Shown piece after piece: positions 37,837-46,724 of a stretch of DNA of 64,000 bases. Positions within the stretch are counted from its first letter, which is position 1, and the number at the start of each line of letters is the position of its first letter. Location of the stretch: NCBI RefSeq assembly GCF_000770795.1, contig NZ_JRKJ01000009.1, positions 62,001 through 126,000 on the forward strand. The letters run 5' to 3'. A program made the position numbers and the translations under genes. The notes under the pieces were generated by a model. It was given only the letters and a program-made list of their open reading frames with translations. It was not told where the DNA came from and did not search any database. Source of the DNA: Lysobacter dokdonensis DS-58. Its GTDB lineage: Bacteria; Pseudomonadota; Gammaproteobacteria; Xanthomonadales; Xanthomonadaceae.

Positions 37837-39723
37837 TCAGGCGACGCGGGTGTCGCGCACGCGCGCCAGGTGCACCAGCAGCAGCGAGATCGCGGCCGGC
37901 GTCATGCCCGGGATGCGCTGGGCCTGGCCGATGGTTTCCGGCCGCACGCGCGCGAGCTTCTGCTGCACTTCCGCCGACAGACCGCGCACGGCGGCGTAGT
38001 CGAACGCGGCCGGAATCGACGTGTGTTCGTGGCGTTGCTGGCGTGCGATCTCGTCGCGCTGGCGGCCGAGGTAACCGGCGTACTTCACGCCGATCTCGAC
38101 TTGCTCGGCGACCTTCGCATCCTCGACGCCCGGGGCGAGCGACGGCAACTGCATGAGCTTCCCGTAATCGAGTTCGGGACGCTTCATCAGGTCGAGCGCG
38201 TTGGCCTCGCGCGTGAGCGCGACGCCCAGCGTGGCTTCGAGTTCGCGCCCGAGCGCGTTGCCGGGCGAAGCCCACGCGGCGCGCAGGCGGTCTTCTTCGC
38301 GCGCGATCGCCTCGCGCTTGGCTTCGAAGCGCGAGAAGCGCGCGTCGTCGACGAGCCCGAGTTCGCGTCCGACCGGTGTCAGGCGCAGGTCCGCATTGTC
38401 CTCGCGCAGTTGCAGACGGTATTCGGCGCGCGAGGTGAACATGCGGTACGGCTCGTTGGTGCCGTGCGTGATGAGGTCATCGACGAGCACGCCGAGATAC
38501 GCCTCGTCGCGGCGCGGCGACCACGCATCGCGCTCCTGCACGAAGCGCGCGGCATTGAGGCCCGCGAGCAGGCCCTGCGCCGCGGCTTCCTCGTAACCGG
38601 TGGTGCCGTTGATCTGGCCGGCGAAGAACAGGCCGGCGACGGCCTTGGTTTCCAGCGAGGCCTTCAGGCCGCGCGGATCGAAGAAGTCGTATTCGATCGC
38701 GTACCCGGCGCGGGTGATGTGCGCGTGCTCGAAACCGCGGATCGAACGCACCAGGTCGAGCTGCACGTCGAAGGGCAACGACGTCGAGATGCCGTTCGGA
38801 TAGATCTCCGCGACCTCGAGCCCTTCGGGTTCGACGAAGATCTGGTGCGACGCCTTCTCGGCGAAGCGCACCACCTTGTCTTCGATCGACGGGCAGTAGC
38901 GCGGGCCGATGCCTTCGATCTGGCCGGTGTAGAGCGGGGATCGATCGAGCGCGCCGCGGATGATGGCGTGCGTGCGCTCGCTGGTGTGGGTGATCCAGCA
39001 CGAGACCTGGCGCGGATGGTCGTCGCGCGAACCGATGAAGGACATCACCGGGCGCGGATCGTCGCCGGGTTGTTCTTCCATCACGCTGTAATCGAGCGTG
39101 CGGCCGTCGATGCGCGGCGGCGTGCCGGTTTTCAGGCGATCGACGATGAAGGGTCGTTCGCGCAACCGCGCCGCCAACGTCGTCGCCGGCGGATCGCCGG
39201 CGCGGCCCGCGGCGTATTGCGTTTCGCCGACGTGGATCTTGCCGGCGAGGAAGGTCCCGGCCGTCAGCACGACCGCGGGCGCTTCGAACCGCAGGCCGGT
39301 CTGCGTGATCGCGCCGCGCACGGTGTCGCCGTCGATGATGAGGTCGTCGACCGCAGACTGGAACACGGTGAGGTGGGGCTGCGCTTCGACCATGCGGCGG
39401 ATCGCGGCGCGGTACAGCGCGCGGTCGGCCTGGCAGCGCGTGGCGCGCACCGCGGGGCCTTTCGACGCATTCAGCGTGCGCCACTGGATGCCCGCGGCAT
39501 CGGCCGCGCGCGCCATCGCGCCGCCGAGTGCGTCGATTTCCTTGACCAGGTGGCCCTTGCCGATGCCACCGATCGCCGGGTTGCAGCTCATCGCGCCGAC
39601 GGTCTCGACGTTGTGCGTGAGCAACAACGTGCGTGCACCGGTGCGCGCGGCGGCGAGCGCGGCTTCGGTGCCCGCGTGGCCGCCGCCGATGACGATGACG
39701 TCGTGGCGGAAGAAGGTCGACAT
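37837..39723 (-). CDS. mnmG: tRNA uridine 5-carboxymethylaminomethyl modification enzyme MnmG (GidA)
   Basis: FAD-dependent subunit that with MnmE makes cmnm5U34 in tRNAs reading NNA/NNG codons. At 628 residues it has the dinucleotide fold [19 protein letters not shown], the [26 protein letters not shown] signature and the GTPPRIDG and [12 protein letters not shown] motifs; the C-terminal helical domain ends with [14 protein letters not shown]. The ATG at 39723 gives [15 protein letters not shown], as in other xanthomonads; an ATG at 39735 lies in frame upstream. A TAAAAT -10-like box ends 10 bases upstream. Confidence 0.97.
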   Translation of the reverse strand: MSTFFRHDVIVIGGGHAGTEAALAAARTGARTLLLTHNVETVGAMSCNPAIGGIGKGHLVKEIDALGGAMARAADAAGIQWRTLNASKGPAVRATRCQADRALYRAAIRRMVEAQPHLTVFQSAVDDLIIDGDTVRGAITQTGLRFEAPAVVLTAGTFLAGKIHVGETQYAAGRAGDPPATTLAARLRERPFIVDRLKTGTPPRIDGRTLDYSVMEEQPGDDPRPVMSFIGSRDDHPRQVSCWITHTSERTHAIIRGALDRSPLYTGQIEGIGPRYCPSIEDKVVRFAEKASHQIFVEPEGLEVAEIYPNGISTSLPFDVQLDLVRSIRGFEHAHITRAGYAIEYDFFDPRGLKASLETKAVAGLFFAGQINGTTGYEEAAAQGLLAGLNAARFVQERDAWSPRRDEAYLGVLVDDLITHGTNEPYRMFTSRAEYRLQLREDNADLRLTPVGRELGLVDDARFSRFEAKREAIAREEDRLRAAWASPGNALGRELEATLGVALTREANALDLMKRPELDYGKLMQLPSLAPGVEDAKVAEQVEIGVKYAGYLGRQRDEIARQQRHEHTSIPAAFDYAAVRGLSAEVQQKLARVRPETIGQAQRIPGMTPAAISLLLVHLARVRDTRVA

Positions 39724-39733
39724 AGCGCTGGTC

Positions 39734-39739
39734 ATTTTA
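39734..39739 (-). promoter_or_regulatory. -10-like TAAAAT of mnmG
   Basis: TAAAAT on the minus strand lies 10 bases before the ATG at 39723, so a normal start site would leave a leader of only three or four bases. Confidence 0.4.
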
Positions 39740-39774
39740 GTTGTTCGGGCACATGAACGAGCGCGCGCCGAAGT

Positions 39775-39789
39775 TGGCACGCTTCCTGC
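39775..39789 (+). promoter_or_regulatory. Sigma-54 (-24/-12) promoter candidate
   Basis: TGGCACG-CTTC-CTGCG matches the consensus TGGCACG-N4-TTGCW at all but one central position, with the invariant GG (39776-39777) and GC (39788-39789) exactly ten bases apart. Transcription would start near 39801. No gene follows; a terminator does. Confidence 0.6.
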
Positions 39790-39800
39790 GACATCTCCAT

Positions 39801-39914
39801 TGCACCCGGGGTGGCAGGCGCTTCAAGGCGCCGCCGGATTGGAACAGGGGCTGGCGAGTACACGCCGGGGAAGCGCAGGGGCCGAATGTCGGGGGACGTT
39901 CGGCCCCTTTTTTT
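39801..39914 (+). ncRNA. Candidate sigma-54-dependent small RNA
   Basis: Predicted transcript of about 114 bases from the -24/-12 promoter to the end of the T7 run. There is no good ribosome site or conserved ORF. Internal complementarity is present (GGCGCTT near 39828 and AAGGCGCC following), and the 3' end is a canonical terminator as in Hfq-type sRNAs. I cannot match it to a known family. It is divergent from mnmG and points toward the 3' end of the Gly/Tyr-rich lipoprotein gene, 166 bases further. Confidence 0.5.
39878..39914 (+). terminator. Strong rho-independent terminator of the candidate sRNA
   Basis: GGGGCCGAA (39878-39886) pairs perfectly with TTCGGCCCC (39899-39907), loop of 12 bases, followed by seven T. 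There is no protein gene upstream on this strand, so it must end a noncoding transcript or be a relic. Confidence 0.85.
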
Positions 39915-40080
39915 ATGCCCGATTGGGTGGCCGACGCCCCGCGAGGTGCGGAACAGGGGGGATCCGTGGGTTCCCCGGGGGCGTCGACATGGTCGGTGCC
40001 TGCCGCGAGTCGTGTCGCAAAGCGACGCAACTCGTCACTCGTGGCCTACTGTGCGCCCCCGCTACCGGGAGCGCAACACC

Positions 40081-40707
40081 TCAGGGTGTGCCGCGCGCCC
40101 CACTTTTGGTTCCCGCACGATCCGTCGCGCGTTCCTGTCGGACCGACGGCGTCACCGTCGGCCGCGGCGCGGGCGTCACGGGCCGCGACGGCGGTGGTGG
40201 CCGCACGGCGTTCGACGGCGTGCGGACTTGCGGGCGCGAGGTCGGCGGCGGTGCGATGCCACCGTTGACGGTCGCGGGGCGGCGCACGTGCGGCATCACC
40301 GGCGGGTTGCCGCCGCGCGGGCCGAAGCGTTCGACTTCGCGATGGTCGCGCAGTTGCGGCGGGTTGTTGTTGCCGCCACCCGGGTCGGTCGGCGGCGGCG
40401 GCGGATTGTGCGGGTGTCGCGGCTTGTACGGGCCGCGATAGCCACCGCCGTATCCATGGCCGTAATAACCACCGTAGTAGCCAGGGTAGCCGCCCCAGTA
40501 ACCGTATCCGCCGCCCCAGCCGCCGTACGGCCCGTAATAGGCGCCCGGATACCCGTACCAGAAGCTGGCCGACGGCACGTAGTGATAGTCGACGTAGGGA
40601 TCGCCGGTGTAGTAATCGCCACCGCCTTGCTGGTGGTAGGTGTAGCCCGTCACGCAGCCGCCGAGCAGTGCGGCGGCGGCGAGCAGGATCAAGCGCTGCA
40701 TGGCCAT
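40081..40707 (-). CDS. Gly/Tyr/Pro-rich lipoprotein
   Basis: A 208-residue predicted lipoprotein: MAMQRLILLAAAALLGGC with lipidated C18. The mature part is low complexity: a Gly-Tyr block of about 60 residues (repeats like GYWGGYPGYYGGYYGHGYGGGY), then a Pro-rich positively charged tail with PPPPPTDPGGG and several RPxVTP repeats. AGGGG six bases before the ATG at 40707 sets the start; ATGs at 40713 and 40701 are alternatives. Similar proteins occur in Lysobacter and Xanthomonas; they may coat or bind cell-wall or metal ligands, but nothing is proven. Confidence 0.75.
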   Translation of the reverse strand: MAMQRLILLAAAALLGGCVTGYTYHQQGGGDYYTGDPYVDYHYVPSASFWYGYPGAYYGPYGGWGGGYGYWGGYPGYYGGYYGHGYGGGYRGPYKPRHPHNPPPPPTDPGGGNNNPPQLRDHREVERFGPRGGNPPVMPHVRRPATVNGGIAPPPTSRPQVRTPSNAVRPPPPSRPVTPAPRPTVTPSVRQERATDRAGTKSGARGTP

Positions 40708-40809
40708 GGTCATCCCCTGTGGATACGGCGAGATTCCACCCGCCGCATTGAATTGCCGCTTAATTCTCCTGGACGTCCGTTGTACTCGCTGAACCGTTCG
40801 CGCAGCGTT

Positions 40810-40815
40810 TAGCAT
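40810..40815 (+). promoter_or_regulatory. -10-like TAGCAT of the dehydratase operon, possible leaderless start
   Basis: TAGCAT is six bases before the ATG at 40822, with no ribosome-binding site between and no clear -35. Confidence 0.35.
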
Positions 40816-40821
40816 GCCGGC

Positions 40822-41805
40822 ATGAATCCGCCCGCCCAGGTCCTGCCGACGTTCGGCGACGTGCTCGCCGCCGCCGCGCGCATCGCGCCCCACGCCCACG
40901 CAACCCCCGTCCTGCGTTCGCGCGCCATCGATGCGCTGGTCGGCGCGTCCGTCTCCTTCAAGGCCGAGCATCTGCAGCGTGCCGGCGCGTTCAAGTTCCG
41001 CGGCGCGTGCAACGCGGTGTGGTCGATGACCGACGAACAGGCCGCGCGCGGCGTGGTCACGCATTCCTCCGGCAACCACGGCGCGGCGCTCGCGCTCGCA
41101 TCGCGCACGCGCGGCATCGCCTGCCACGTGGTCGTGCCCGACGGCGCGGTGAAATCCAAGCTCGCCGCCATCGAAGCCTACGGCGCGACGCTGCACCACT
41201 GCGCCGCCAACATCGCAGCGCGCGAAGCCGCATGCGCCGACGTGCAGCGCGATACGGGCGCGATGCTCGTGCATCCGTACACCGACGCGCGCGTGATCGC
41301 CGGCCAGGGCACGGCCGCGCTCGAGCTGATGAACCAGTGCGACGGCGCGCTCGATGCGGTGATCGTGCCGGTCGGCGGTGGCGGCCTGGCGTCGGGCACC
41401 GCACTCGCGGTCGCGGCGATGCTGCCGGGCGCGCGCGTGTTCCTCGCCGAACCGGCGGGCGCGGCGGAGACCGCCGCATCGCTGGCGCAGGGCGAGCGGG
41501 TCACGCAATTCGTGCCCGACACGATCTGCGACGGCCTGCGCGGCACGCTCGGCGAGCCGAACTTCGCGTTGTTGCGCGCGCACGACGTGGAGACGCTGGT
41601 CGTCGACGACGCCGACACCGTCGAGGCGATGCGCCTGGCGTGGTCGCGCATGAAGCAGGTGATCGAGCCCTCGTCGGCCACGGTGCTCGCCGCCCTGTTG
41701 CGCCATCGCGACCGCTTCGCGGGCCTGCGCGTCGGCGCCATCCTCTCGGGCGGCAACGTGGACCTCGACGATATCGCAGCGCTGTTCGCGAAAGGCCGCG
41801 CATGA
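40822..41805 (+). CDS. PLP-dependent threonine/serine dehydratase (serine racemase-like)
   Basis: A 327-residue fold-type II PLP enzyme. The Schiff-base lysine is in FKFRGACNA, the substrate loop is SSGNHGAALA and the phosphate cup is VPVGGGGLASG; the C-terminal SGGNVD closes the active site. There is no ACT regulatory domain, so it resembles the catabolic threonine dehydratase or serine racemase group rather than biosynthetic IlvA. The stop overlaps the next gene by four bases. Activity as dehydratase or racemase cannot be separated by sequence alone. Confidence 0.88.
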   Translation: MNPPAQVLPTFGDVLAAAARIAPHAHATPVLRSRAIDALVGASVSFKAEHLQRAGAFKFRGACNAVWSMTDEQAARGVVTHSSGNHGAALALASRTRGIACHVVVPDGAVKSKLAAIEAYGATLHHCAANIAAREAACADVQRDTGAMLVHPYTDARVIAGQGTAALELMNQCDGALDAVIVPVGGGGLASGTALAVAAMLPGARVFLAEPAGAAETAASLAQGERVTQFVPDTICDGLRGTLGEPNFALLRAHDVETLVVDDADTVEAMRLAWSRMKQVIEPSSATVLAALLRHRDRFAGLRVGAILSGGNVDLDDIAALFAKGRA

Positions 41806-42233
41806 CCGCCGCCGACGCGACGCCGCATGCGCGCGCGCTCGCCACGCTGCGCGCGTATTACGACGCGCTCGATCGCCACGATCCGGACGCCGCGGTCGCG
41901 CTGCTCACCGATGACGTCGTGCACGATCTCAACCAGGGCCCGCGCGAAGTCGGCAAGGCGGCGTTCCGCGAGTTCCTCCAGCGCATGGAGTTCTGCTACC
42001 GCGAACGCCTGTCGGAAATCCGGCTGCTGTGTTCTGCCGATGGCGTGCACGGCGCCGCCGAATATGTCGTCGACGGCGAGTACGTCGCCGACGACATCGG
42101 CATGCCGCCCGCGCAGAACCAGAAATACCGAATGCCGGGCGCCGCGTTCTTCGGCCTCCGGGAGGGTCGCATCTGCCGGGTGAGCGACCACTACAATCTG
42201 CAGGAATGGTTCTCGCAGATCGCACGGGGCTGA
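41802..42233 (+). CDS. SnoaL-like/ketosteroid isomerase-related protein (NTF2 fold)
   Basis: A 143-residue NTF2-like protein. The opening ARALATLRAYYDALDRHDPDAAVALL and DLNQGPREVGKAAFREFLQRM are typical of the polyketide-cyclase/TIGR02096 ketosteroid-isomerase-related group. The internal HGAAEYVVDGEYVAD and the end FFGLREGRICRVSDHYN complete the cone-shaped fold. The ATG overlaps the dehydratase stop (ATGA), and its own TGA overlaps the following transferase start (TGATG). The substrate is unknown. Confidence 0.82.
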   Translation: MTAADATPHARALATLRAYYDALDRHDPDAAVALLTDDVVHDLNQGPREVGKAAFREFLQRMEFCYRERLSEIRLLCSADGVHGAAEYVVDGEYVADDIGMPPAQNQKYRMPGAAFFGLREGRICRVSDHYNLQEWFSQIARG

Positions 42234-43705
42234 TGGACATCCTGCGCAAGCCGGCGTTCTACGTCGCACTCATCGCGGTCTGCCTGTCGCTGCTGATGCT
42301 GGGGCATCGCGGCACCTGGGACCCCGACGAAGGCCGTTACACGAACGTCGGGCTCAACATGCTCGACAGCGGCGACTGGCTGAATCCGAAGCGCAACGAA
42401 GAGATCGGACACTGGACCAAACCGCCGATGACGTACTGGGCCATCGGCGCCAGCGTCGCGATGTTCGGCACCAATCCATGGGCCGCGCGCTTGCCCTCGG
42501 CGCTGTCGTACCTGTTGTGCGTGTGGCTCGTGTGGCGCATGGCCCGGCGGCTCGCACCGGGCAGCGAAGCGACGGCCGCGCTTGCCTTCGCGACGATGCT
42601 GGTGCCCATCGGCGCGGCGCAATACATCACGACCGACTTCCTGCTCACCGCCTTCTCGACGTTCGCGATGCACGGGTTCGTGCAGGCGCGATTCGGCGAC
42701 ACGCATCGGCGTTGGTGGATCGCGACGCTGTGGATCGGTTTCGGCCTGGCGTTCCTGACGAAGGGGCCGCCGACGTTGCTGCCGCTGCTCGGCGTCGTGG
42801 CCTTCGATCTGTTGTCGCCGGGCGCGCAGCGGCCGCGCGTGTTCGGTTGGTCCGCGCTGTTGTTCCCGGTCGTCGCGTTGCCTTGGTACCTCGCGGTCGT
42901 GCGCGAAAATCCGGGCCTGCTCGAGCACTTCCTCGGCAGCGAAGTCATCGCGCGCGTGGCGAGCGACGATTTCGCGCGCCACGGCGAGTGGTACGGCTTC
43001 CTCGTCGTGTACGTGCCGACGTTGTTGCTCGGCACGCTGCCCTGGACGCCGGCGCTGTTGCGCTGGTGCAGGACGTTGCCCGCGACGGTGCGCGGTTGGC
43101 GCACGCCGACGCAACGCGCGGCCGATGCGCCGGGGTTGTTGCTCGCCCTGTGGATCGCGCTGCCGCTGCTGGTGTTCTGCCTGGCGCGCTCGCGCATGCC
43201 GCTGTACCTGTTGCCCCTGTTCGCGCCGCTCGCGTTGCTCGTCGGGTTGCAGCGCCTGCGCGAAGGCCGCGCGTCGGTCCGATGGGCATGGATCGCGGCG
43301 TGGGTGGCGATCGTGCTCGCGTTGCAGCTTGGGCTCGGGTTCTGGCGCACGCACAAGGACGCGTCGGTGTGGGCGGACGAGATCCGTCGGCGCGCCGGCG
43401 GGCAGCCCGTGCACGAAGTGGTGTTCGTCGAGGACATGACGCGTTACGGGCTGCACCTGGAGCTCGGCCTGTCGACGCACATCGAGAAGATCGCGCTGTA
43501 TCCGGTGCCGCAGTCGAAGTTCGACCGTGTCTACGACGAGCTGCTGGAACAGGAGCTCGACGAACATGAGGCCGGGGCGATCTGGATCTGCAAGGCCGGG
43601 ACGTTCCCGCAGGTGCTCGCCCGGGTCCGCGCCGCGGGTCATGAGGCTTCCCCGCTGGGGGCGCCGTGGCAGGGGCGGACGTTCTTCCGCGTGTCCCGCC
43701 GCTGA
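42233..43705 (+). CDS. ArnT-like phospholipid-linked glycosyltransferase (GT83)
   Basis: A 490-residue polytopic membrane protein of the GT-C fold. The N-terminal region carries the DPDEGRY motif in a periplasmic loop after the first membrane span, and NEEIGHWTKPPMTYWAIG follows, as in ArnT and related transferases that use undecaprenyl-phosphate sugars. About ten membrane spans are visible before a soluble C-terminal domain (from around residue 380). In ArnT the sugar is aminoarabinose for lipid A; here the substrate is unproven, and arnBCAD genes are not nearby. Translationally coupled to the SnoaL gene. Confidence 0.85.
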   Translation: MDILRKPAFYVALIAVCLSLLMLGHRGTWDPDEGRYTNVGLNMLDSGDWLNPKRNEEIGHWTKPPMTYWAIGASVAMFGTNPWAARLPSALSYLLCVWLVWRMARRLAPGSEATAALAFATMLVPIGAAQYITTDFLLTAFSTFAMHGFVQARFGDTHRRWWIATLWIGFGLAFLTKGPPTLLPLLGVVAFDLLSPGAQRPRVFGWSALLFPVVALPWYLAVVRENPGLLEHFLGSEVIARVASDDFARHGEWYGFLVVYVPTLLLGTLPWTPALLRWCRTLPATVRGWRTPTQRAADAPGLLLALWIALPLLVFCLARSRMPLYLLPLFAPLALLVGLQRLREGRASVRWAWIAAWVAIVLALQLGLGFWRTHKDASVWADEIRRRAGGQPVHEVVFVEDMTRYGLHLELGLSTHIEKIALYPVPQSKFDRVYDELLEQELDEHEAGAIWICKAGTFPQVLARVRAAGHEASPLGAPWQGRTFFRVSRR

Positions 43706-43756
43706 CGCCGGGTGGGCGACAATACGCGTCTTCCCGCCGCCGATCCCCGCCCCGCC

Positions 43757-44800
43757 ATGTCCGAGTTCGACAAGTCCGGCTCCATCTCCCTGACCCGCCA
43801 CCTGATCGAAGAAGAGCGCGCCGGCCACATCGGCGCGGACCTGCGATTGCTGATCGAAGTCGTCGCACGCGCGTGCAAGTCGATCTCCGTGTCCGTCGGC
43901 AAGGGCGCGCTCGGTGGCGTGCTCGGCGAGGCGGGCAGCGGCAACATCCAGGGCGAGGCGCAGAAGAAGCTCGACGTCATCGCCAACGACGTACTGCTCG
44001 AAGCCAACGCCTGGGGCGGGCATCTCGCCGCGTGCGCGTCGGAGGAAATGGACCACTGCCAGCCGATCCCCGATGTGTATCCGCGCGGCAACTACCTGTT
44101 GCTGTTCGATCCCCTCGACGGCAGCAGCAACATCGACGTCAACGTGTCGGTCGGCACCATCTTCTCCGTGTTGCGCTGCCCCGAGGGCGTCACGCATCCG
44201 GACGATTCGCACTTCCTGCAACCGGGCACGACGCAGGTCGCCGCCGGTTACTGCATCTACGGGCCGAGCACGATGCTCGTGCTGTCGATCGGCCAGGGCA
44301 CGCATGCCTTCACGCTCGATCGCGAGATGGGGTCGTTCGTGCTGACCACGCGCGGCATGACCGTGCCGGCGTCGACGAAGGAATTCGCGATCAACATGTC
44401 GAACCAGCGCCACTGGGAAACGCCGATGCAGGACTACGTGCGCGACCTGCTCGCCGGCGAAACCGGCCCGCGCGGCAAGAATTTCAACATGCGCTGGATC
44501 GCCAGCATGGTGGCTGACGTGCATCGCATCCTCACTCGCGGCGGCGTCTTCATCTATCCGTGGGACAAGAAGGACCCGTCGAAGGCCGGCAAGCTGCGCC
44601 TGATGTACGAAGCCAATCCGATGAGCTATCTCGTCGAGCAGGCCGGCGGCGCGGCGACGAACGGCCGCACGCGCATCCTCGACTTGGCCCCCACGCAATT
44701 GCACCAGCGCGTGCCGGTGTTCCTCGGCTCGCGCGACGAAGTGGCGAAGGCGACGGAATACCATCTCGCGCACGACGCACAGGCGCAGACCGCGGCGTGA
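43757..44800 (+). CDS. fbp: Fructose-1,6-bisphosphatase, class 1
   Basis: Gluconeogenic enzyme hydrolysing fructose-1,6-bisphosphate. At 347 residues it shows the metal site [20 protein letters not shown], the [13 protein letters not shown] strand, the [15 protein letters not shown] and [12 protein letters not shown] segments and [15 protein letters not shown] with substrate-binding residues. The ATG at 43757 matches family N-termini ([16 protein letters not shown]). CAATAC about 30 bases upstream may be the -10. The stop overlaps the following oxygenase gene (GTGA). Confidence 0.97.
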   Translation: MSEFDKSGSISLTRHLIEEERAGHIGADLRLLIEVVARACKSISVSVGKGALGGVLGEAGSGNIQGEAQKKLDVIANDVLLEANAWGGHLAACASEEMDHCQPIPDVYPRGNYLLLFDPLDGSSNIDVNVSVGTIFSVLRCPEGVTHPDDSHFLQPGTTQVAAGYCIYGPSTMLVLSIGQGTHAFTLDREMGSFVLTTRGMTVPASTKEFAINMSNQRHWETPMQDYVRDLLAGETGPRGKNFNMRWIASMVADVHRILTRGGVFIYPWDKKDPSKAGKLRLMYEANPMSYLVEQAGGAATNGRTRILDLAPTQLHQRVPVFLGSRDEVAKATEYHLAHDAQAQTAA

Positions 44801-45516
44801 CCGACGCAGACGCGAACGACGCGCCGCCCGACTTCATCGAAGTCGTTCCAGGCGCGCTGGATGCGCGGACGTGCGCTTCGATCGTCGCGCGCATGCAAGG
44901 CAGCGATGCATTGCAGCCCGGCCGCGTCGGCGGTGGCGTGTTTCCGGAACTGAAGGACAGCCGCGACCTGGGCATCGGCGGGCGTGCGGGATGGGAGGAC
45001 ATCGACCAGCGCCTGCATTCGGTGGTGTTCGCCGGGCTGCTCGCTTACCTGCGCAAGTATCCGCAGGCCATCGTGGCGCCGTTGATGATGCAGGTCGCCG
45101 CGGACGATGGTTCGCCCCGCAGGCTCACCGCGGAGGATATCGCCGCGATGGACGACGCAGCGCTCGGCGCGCTCGCGGCCGCCTCGCTACGCCCGGGGCT
45201 GACGAACCTGCAGTGGTACACCGCCGACAGCGGCGGTTATCCGTATTGGCACTGCGAGTTGTATCCGCGCGATCCGCAATGCGAGACGCTGCATCGCCAT
45301 CTGTTGTGGACGCTGTATCTCAACGACGGATTCGAGGCCGGGCAGACCGAGTTCCTCTTCCAGCGCCGCAGCATCGCGCCGCGCACGGGCGACCTGCTGA
45401 TCGCGCCGACGGCGTTCACGCATACGCATCGCGGCAATCGCCCGCGTGGCGGCGACAAGTTCATCGCGACCGGCTGGATCCTCTTCCAGCGCGCCGAAAC
45501 GCTGTTCCGGCGTTAG
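44797..45516 (+). CDS. 2-oxoglutarate/Fe(II)-dependent oxygenase
   Basis: A 239-residue prolyl-hydroxylase-like double-stranded beta helix. The iron triad candidates are H152CE154 ([10 protein letters not shown]) and H209 or H211 in FTHTHRGN, with a 2OG-binding Arg or Lys following in [15 protein letters not shown]. It replaces the usual HxD by HxE, which is permitted in some members. The start is GTG at 44797, in GTGA with the fbp stop. The stop overlaps the response-regulator stop by three bases. The substrate is unknown. Confidence 0.82.
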   Translation: MTDADANDAPPDFIEVVPGALDARTCASIVARMQGSDALQPGRVGGGVFPELKDSRDLGIGGRAGWEDIDQRLHSVVFAGLLAYLRKYPQAIVAPLMMQVAADDGSPRRLTAEDIAAMDDAALGALAAASLRPGLTNLQWYTADSGGYPYWHCELYPRDPQCETLHRHLLWTLYLNDGFEAGQTEFLFQRRSIAPRTGDLLIAPTAFTHTHRGNRPRGGDKFIATGWILFQRAETLFRR

Positions 45517-45911
45517 TCCGCGAGCCAGCGCGCGCGCAGCTGGCGGACGTCGTCGATGAAGCGCACGAAGTCGACGGGTTTCTGCAGGTAGCTGTCGGCG
45601 CCGCACGCGTAGGTGGCATCGATGTCGTTCGGCTCGCCGCTGCTGCTCAACGCAACGACCGGCAGGTGGCGCATCGCCGGATCGGCGCGGATCGCCTGCA
45701 CGACTTCGCGGCCGTCGAGCTTCGGCAGGTTGAGGTCGAGTAATACGAGCGCGGGCAGGCCGTCGCGATGCGCCTGCAGCCAGTCCAGCGCGATCGCGCC
45801 GTCGCGGGCGACAACCAGGGGATGGTCGATGCCGGCCTGCGCGAACGCCAGGCGCGTGAGCTCGATGTCGTCGGCGTTGTCTTCGATCAGCAGCACCGGC
45901 GCCAGGCTCAT
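45513..45911 (-). CDS. Single-domain response regulator
   Basis: A 132-residue CheY-like receiver with no output domain. Acidic pocket EDN (residues 10-12), phospho-acceptor Asp in LLDLNLPKLDG, the Ser/Thr switch ALSSSG and the K of LQKPVDF are all present. It resembles the cyanobacterial Rcp1-type regulator group that pairs with sensorless or bacteriophytochrome kinases. The start overlaps the kinase stop by four bases. It must act on a partner protein rather than DNA. Confidence 0.93.
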   Translation of the reverse strand: MSLAPVLLIEDNADDIELTRLAFAQAGIDHPLVVARDGAIALDWLQAHRDGLPALVLLDLNLPKLDGREVVQAIRADPAMRHLPVVALSSSGEPNDIDATYACGADSYLQKPVDFVRFIDDVRQLRARWLAD

Positions 45912-46633
45912 CGCGCCTCCGGTGCGTGCGGGAGGTGGAGGCTCGCGACCGCGCCCTGCCCTTCCCGGCCCGTGATCCGCAGCGTGCCGCCGTGCCGTTG
46001 TGCGATGCGGCGCGCGATGGCCAGGCCCAGGCCGCTGCCGTCGGGATGCGTGTCGGCGTGCAACCGCTGGAACGGTTCGCCCAGTCGCGCTGCACGGGCC
46101 GGATCGAAACCGGCGCCTGCATCGCGCACGTGCAACGTCGTGCCAAGCGCGTCGGTGTCCGCGTCAATGCCGATGCGGACCGGGCGATCCTCGGGCGTGT
46201 AGAGCCACGCGTTGTGCACGAGTTCGGCGACGGCGGTTTTGACCAGGCGCTCGTCGGCATGCGCGCGCAGGTTCGGCGCGATCTCCACGTGCGCCTCGCG
46301 TTGCGGATGCGCATCGCGCAGTTCGGCGATGCACCAGTCGGCAAGCAGCGTGAGGTCGATGTCGTCCGCGTGCAGCGGTGCGCCGCCGACCTGGAGATAC
46401 GCCTGCAGGCGCGTGACCAGGCGGCCCATGCGCGCGCTCGCGTCGCGGATGCGTTGGAGATGGTCGCGGCCGGTGTCGTCGAGGTCCTGCGCGCAGCGTT
46501 GTTCGAGAAGGTAGGCGAAGCTGTCGATGGCGCGCAGCGGCGCGCGCATGTCGTGCGACAGGCCGAGCGCGAGCACGGCGTGATCGTGGCGCAGCGCGGT
46601 GCATTCGGCGAGCAGGGCGTCGATGTCGTGCAC
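45908..46633 (-). CDS. Histidine kinase without a sensor domain
   Basis: A 241-residue cytoplasmic kinase. The HisKA helix begins almost at the start, with phospho-His in LSHDMRAPLRAID (around residue 27). The HATPase domain shows NAWLYTP (N box), DAGAGFD (G1) and GSGLGLAIARRI (G2). No membrane segment, PAS or GAF domain precedes the HisKA region, so the stimulus must reach it through another protein. It forms an operon with the receiver protein. Confidence 0.93.
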   Translation of the reverse strand: MHDIDALLAECTALRHDHAVLALGLSHDMRAPLRAIDSFAYLLEQRCAQDLDDTGRDHLQRIRDASARMGRLVTRLQAYLQVGGAPLHADDIDLTLLADWCIAELRDAHPQREAHVEIAPNLRAHADERLVKTAVAELVHNAWLYTPEDRPVRIGIDADTDALGTTLHVRDAGAGFDPARAARLGEPFQRLHADTHPDGSGLGLAIARRIAQRHGGTLRITGREGQGAVASLHLPHAPEAR

Positions 46634-46662
46634 GGTGGGGGACCAGCGGCGACGTTGGCCCG

Positions 46663-46668
46663 AGTGTA
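46663..46668 (-). promoter_or_regulatory. -10-like TACACT of the kinase-regulator operon
   Basis: TACACT on the minus strand (bases AGTGTA on plus) lies 29 bases before the kinase ATG. The -35 region is GC-rich. Confidence 0.4.
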
Positions 46669-46724
46669 CGCAACCGCGCCGGGGCGTGCGCTTTCACCGC
46701 GCGGGGAGTTTCAGCGCGGTTCGG

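Noticed and set aside
39741-40268. Plus-strand ORF across the candidate sRNA
   Set aside because: It crosses the terminator hairpin and its T run, and has atypical composition; treated as noncoding.
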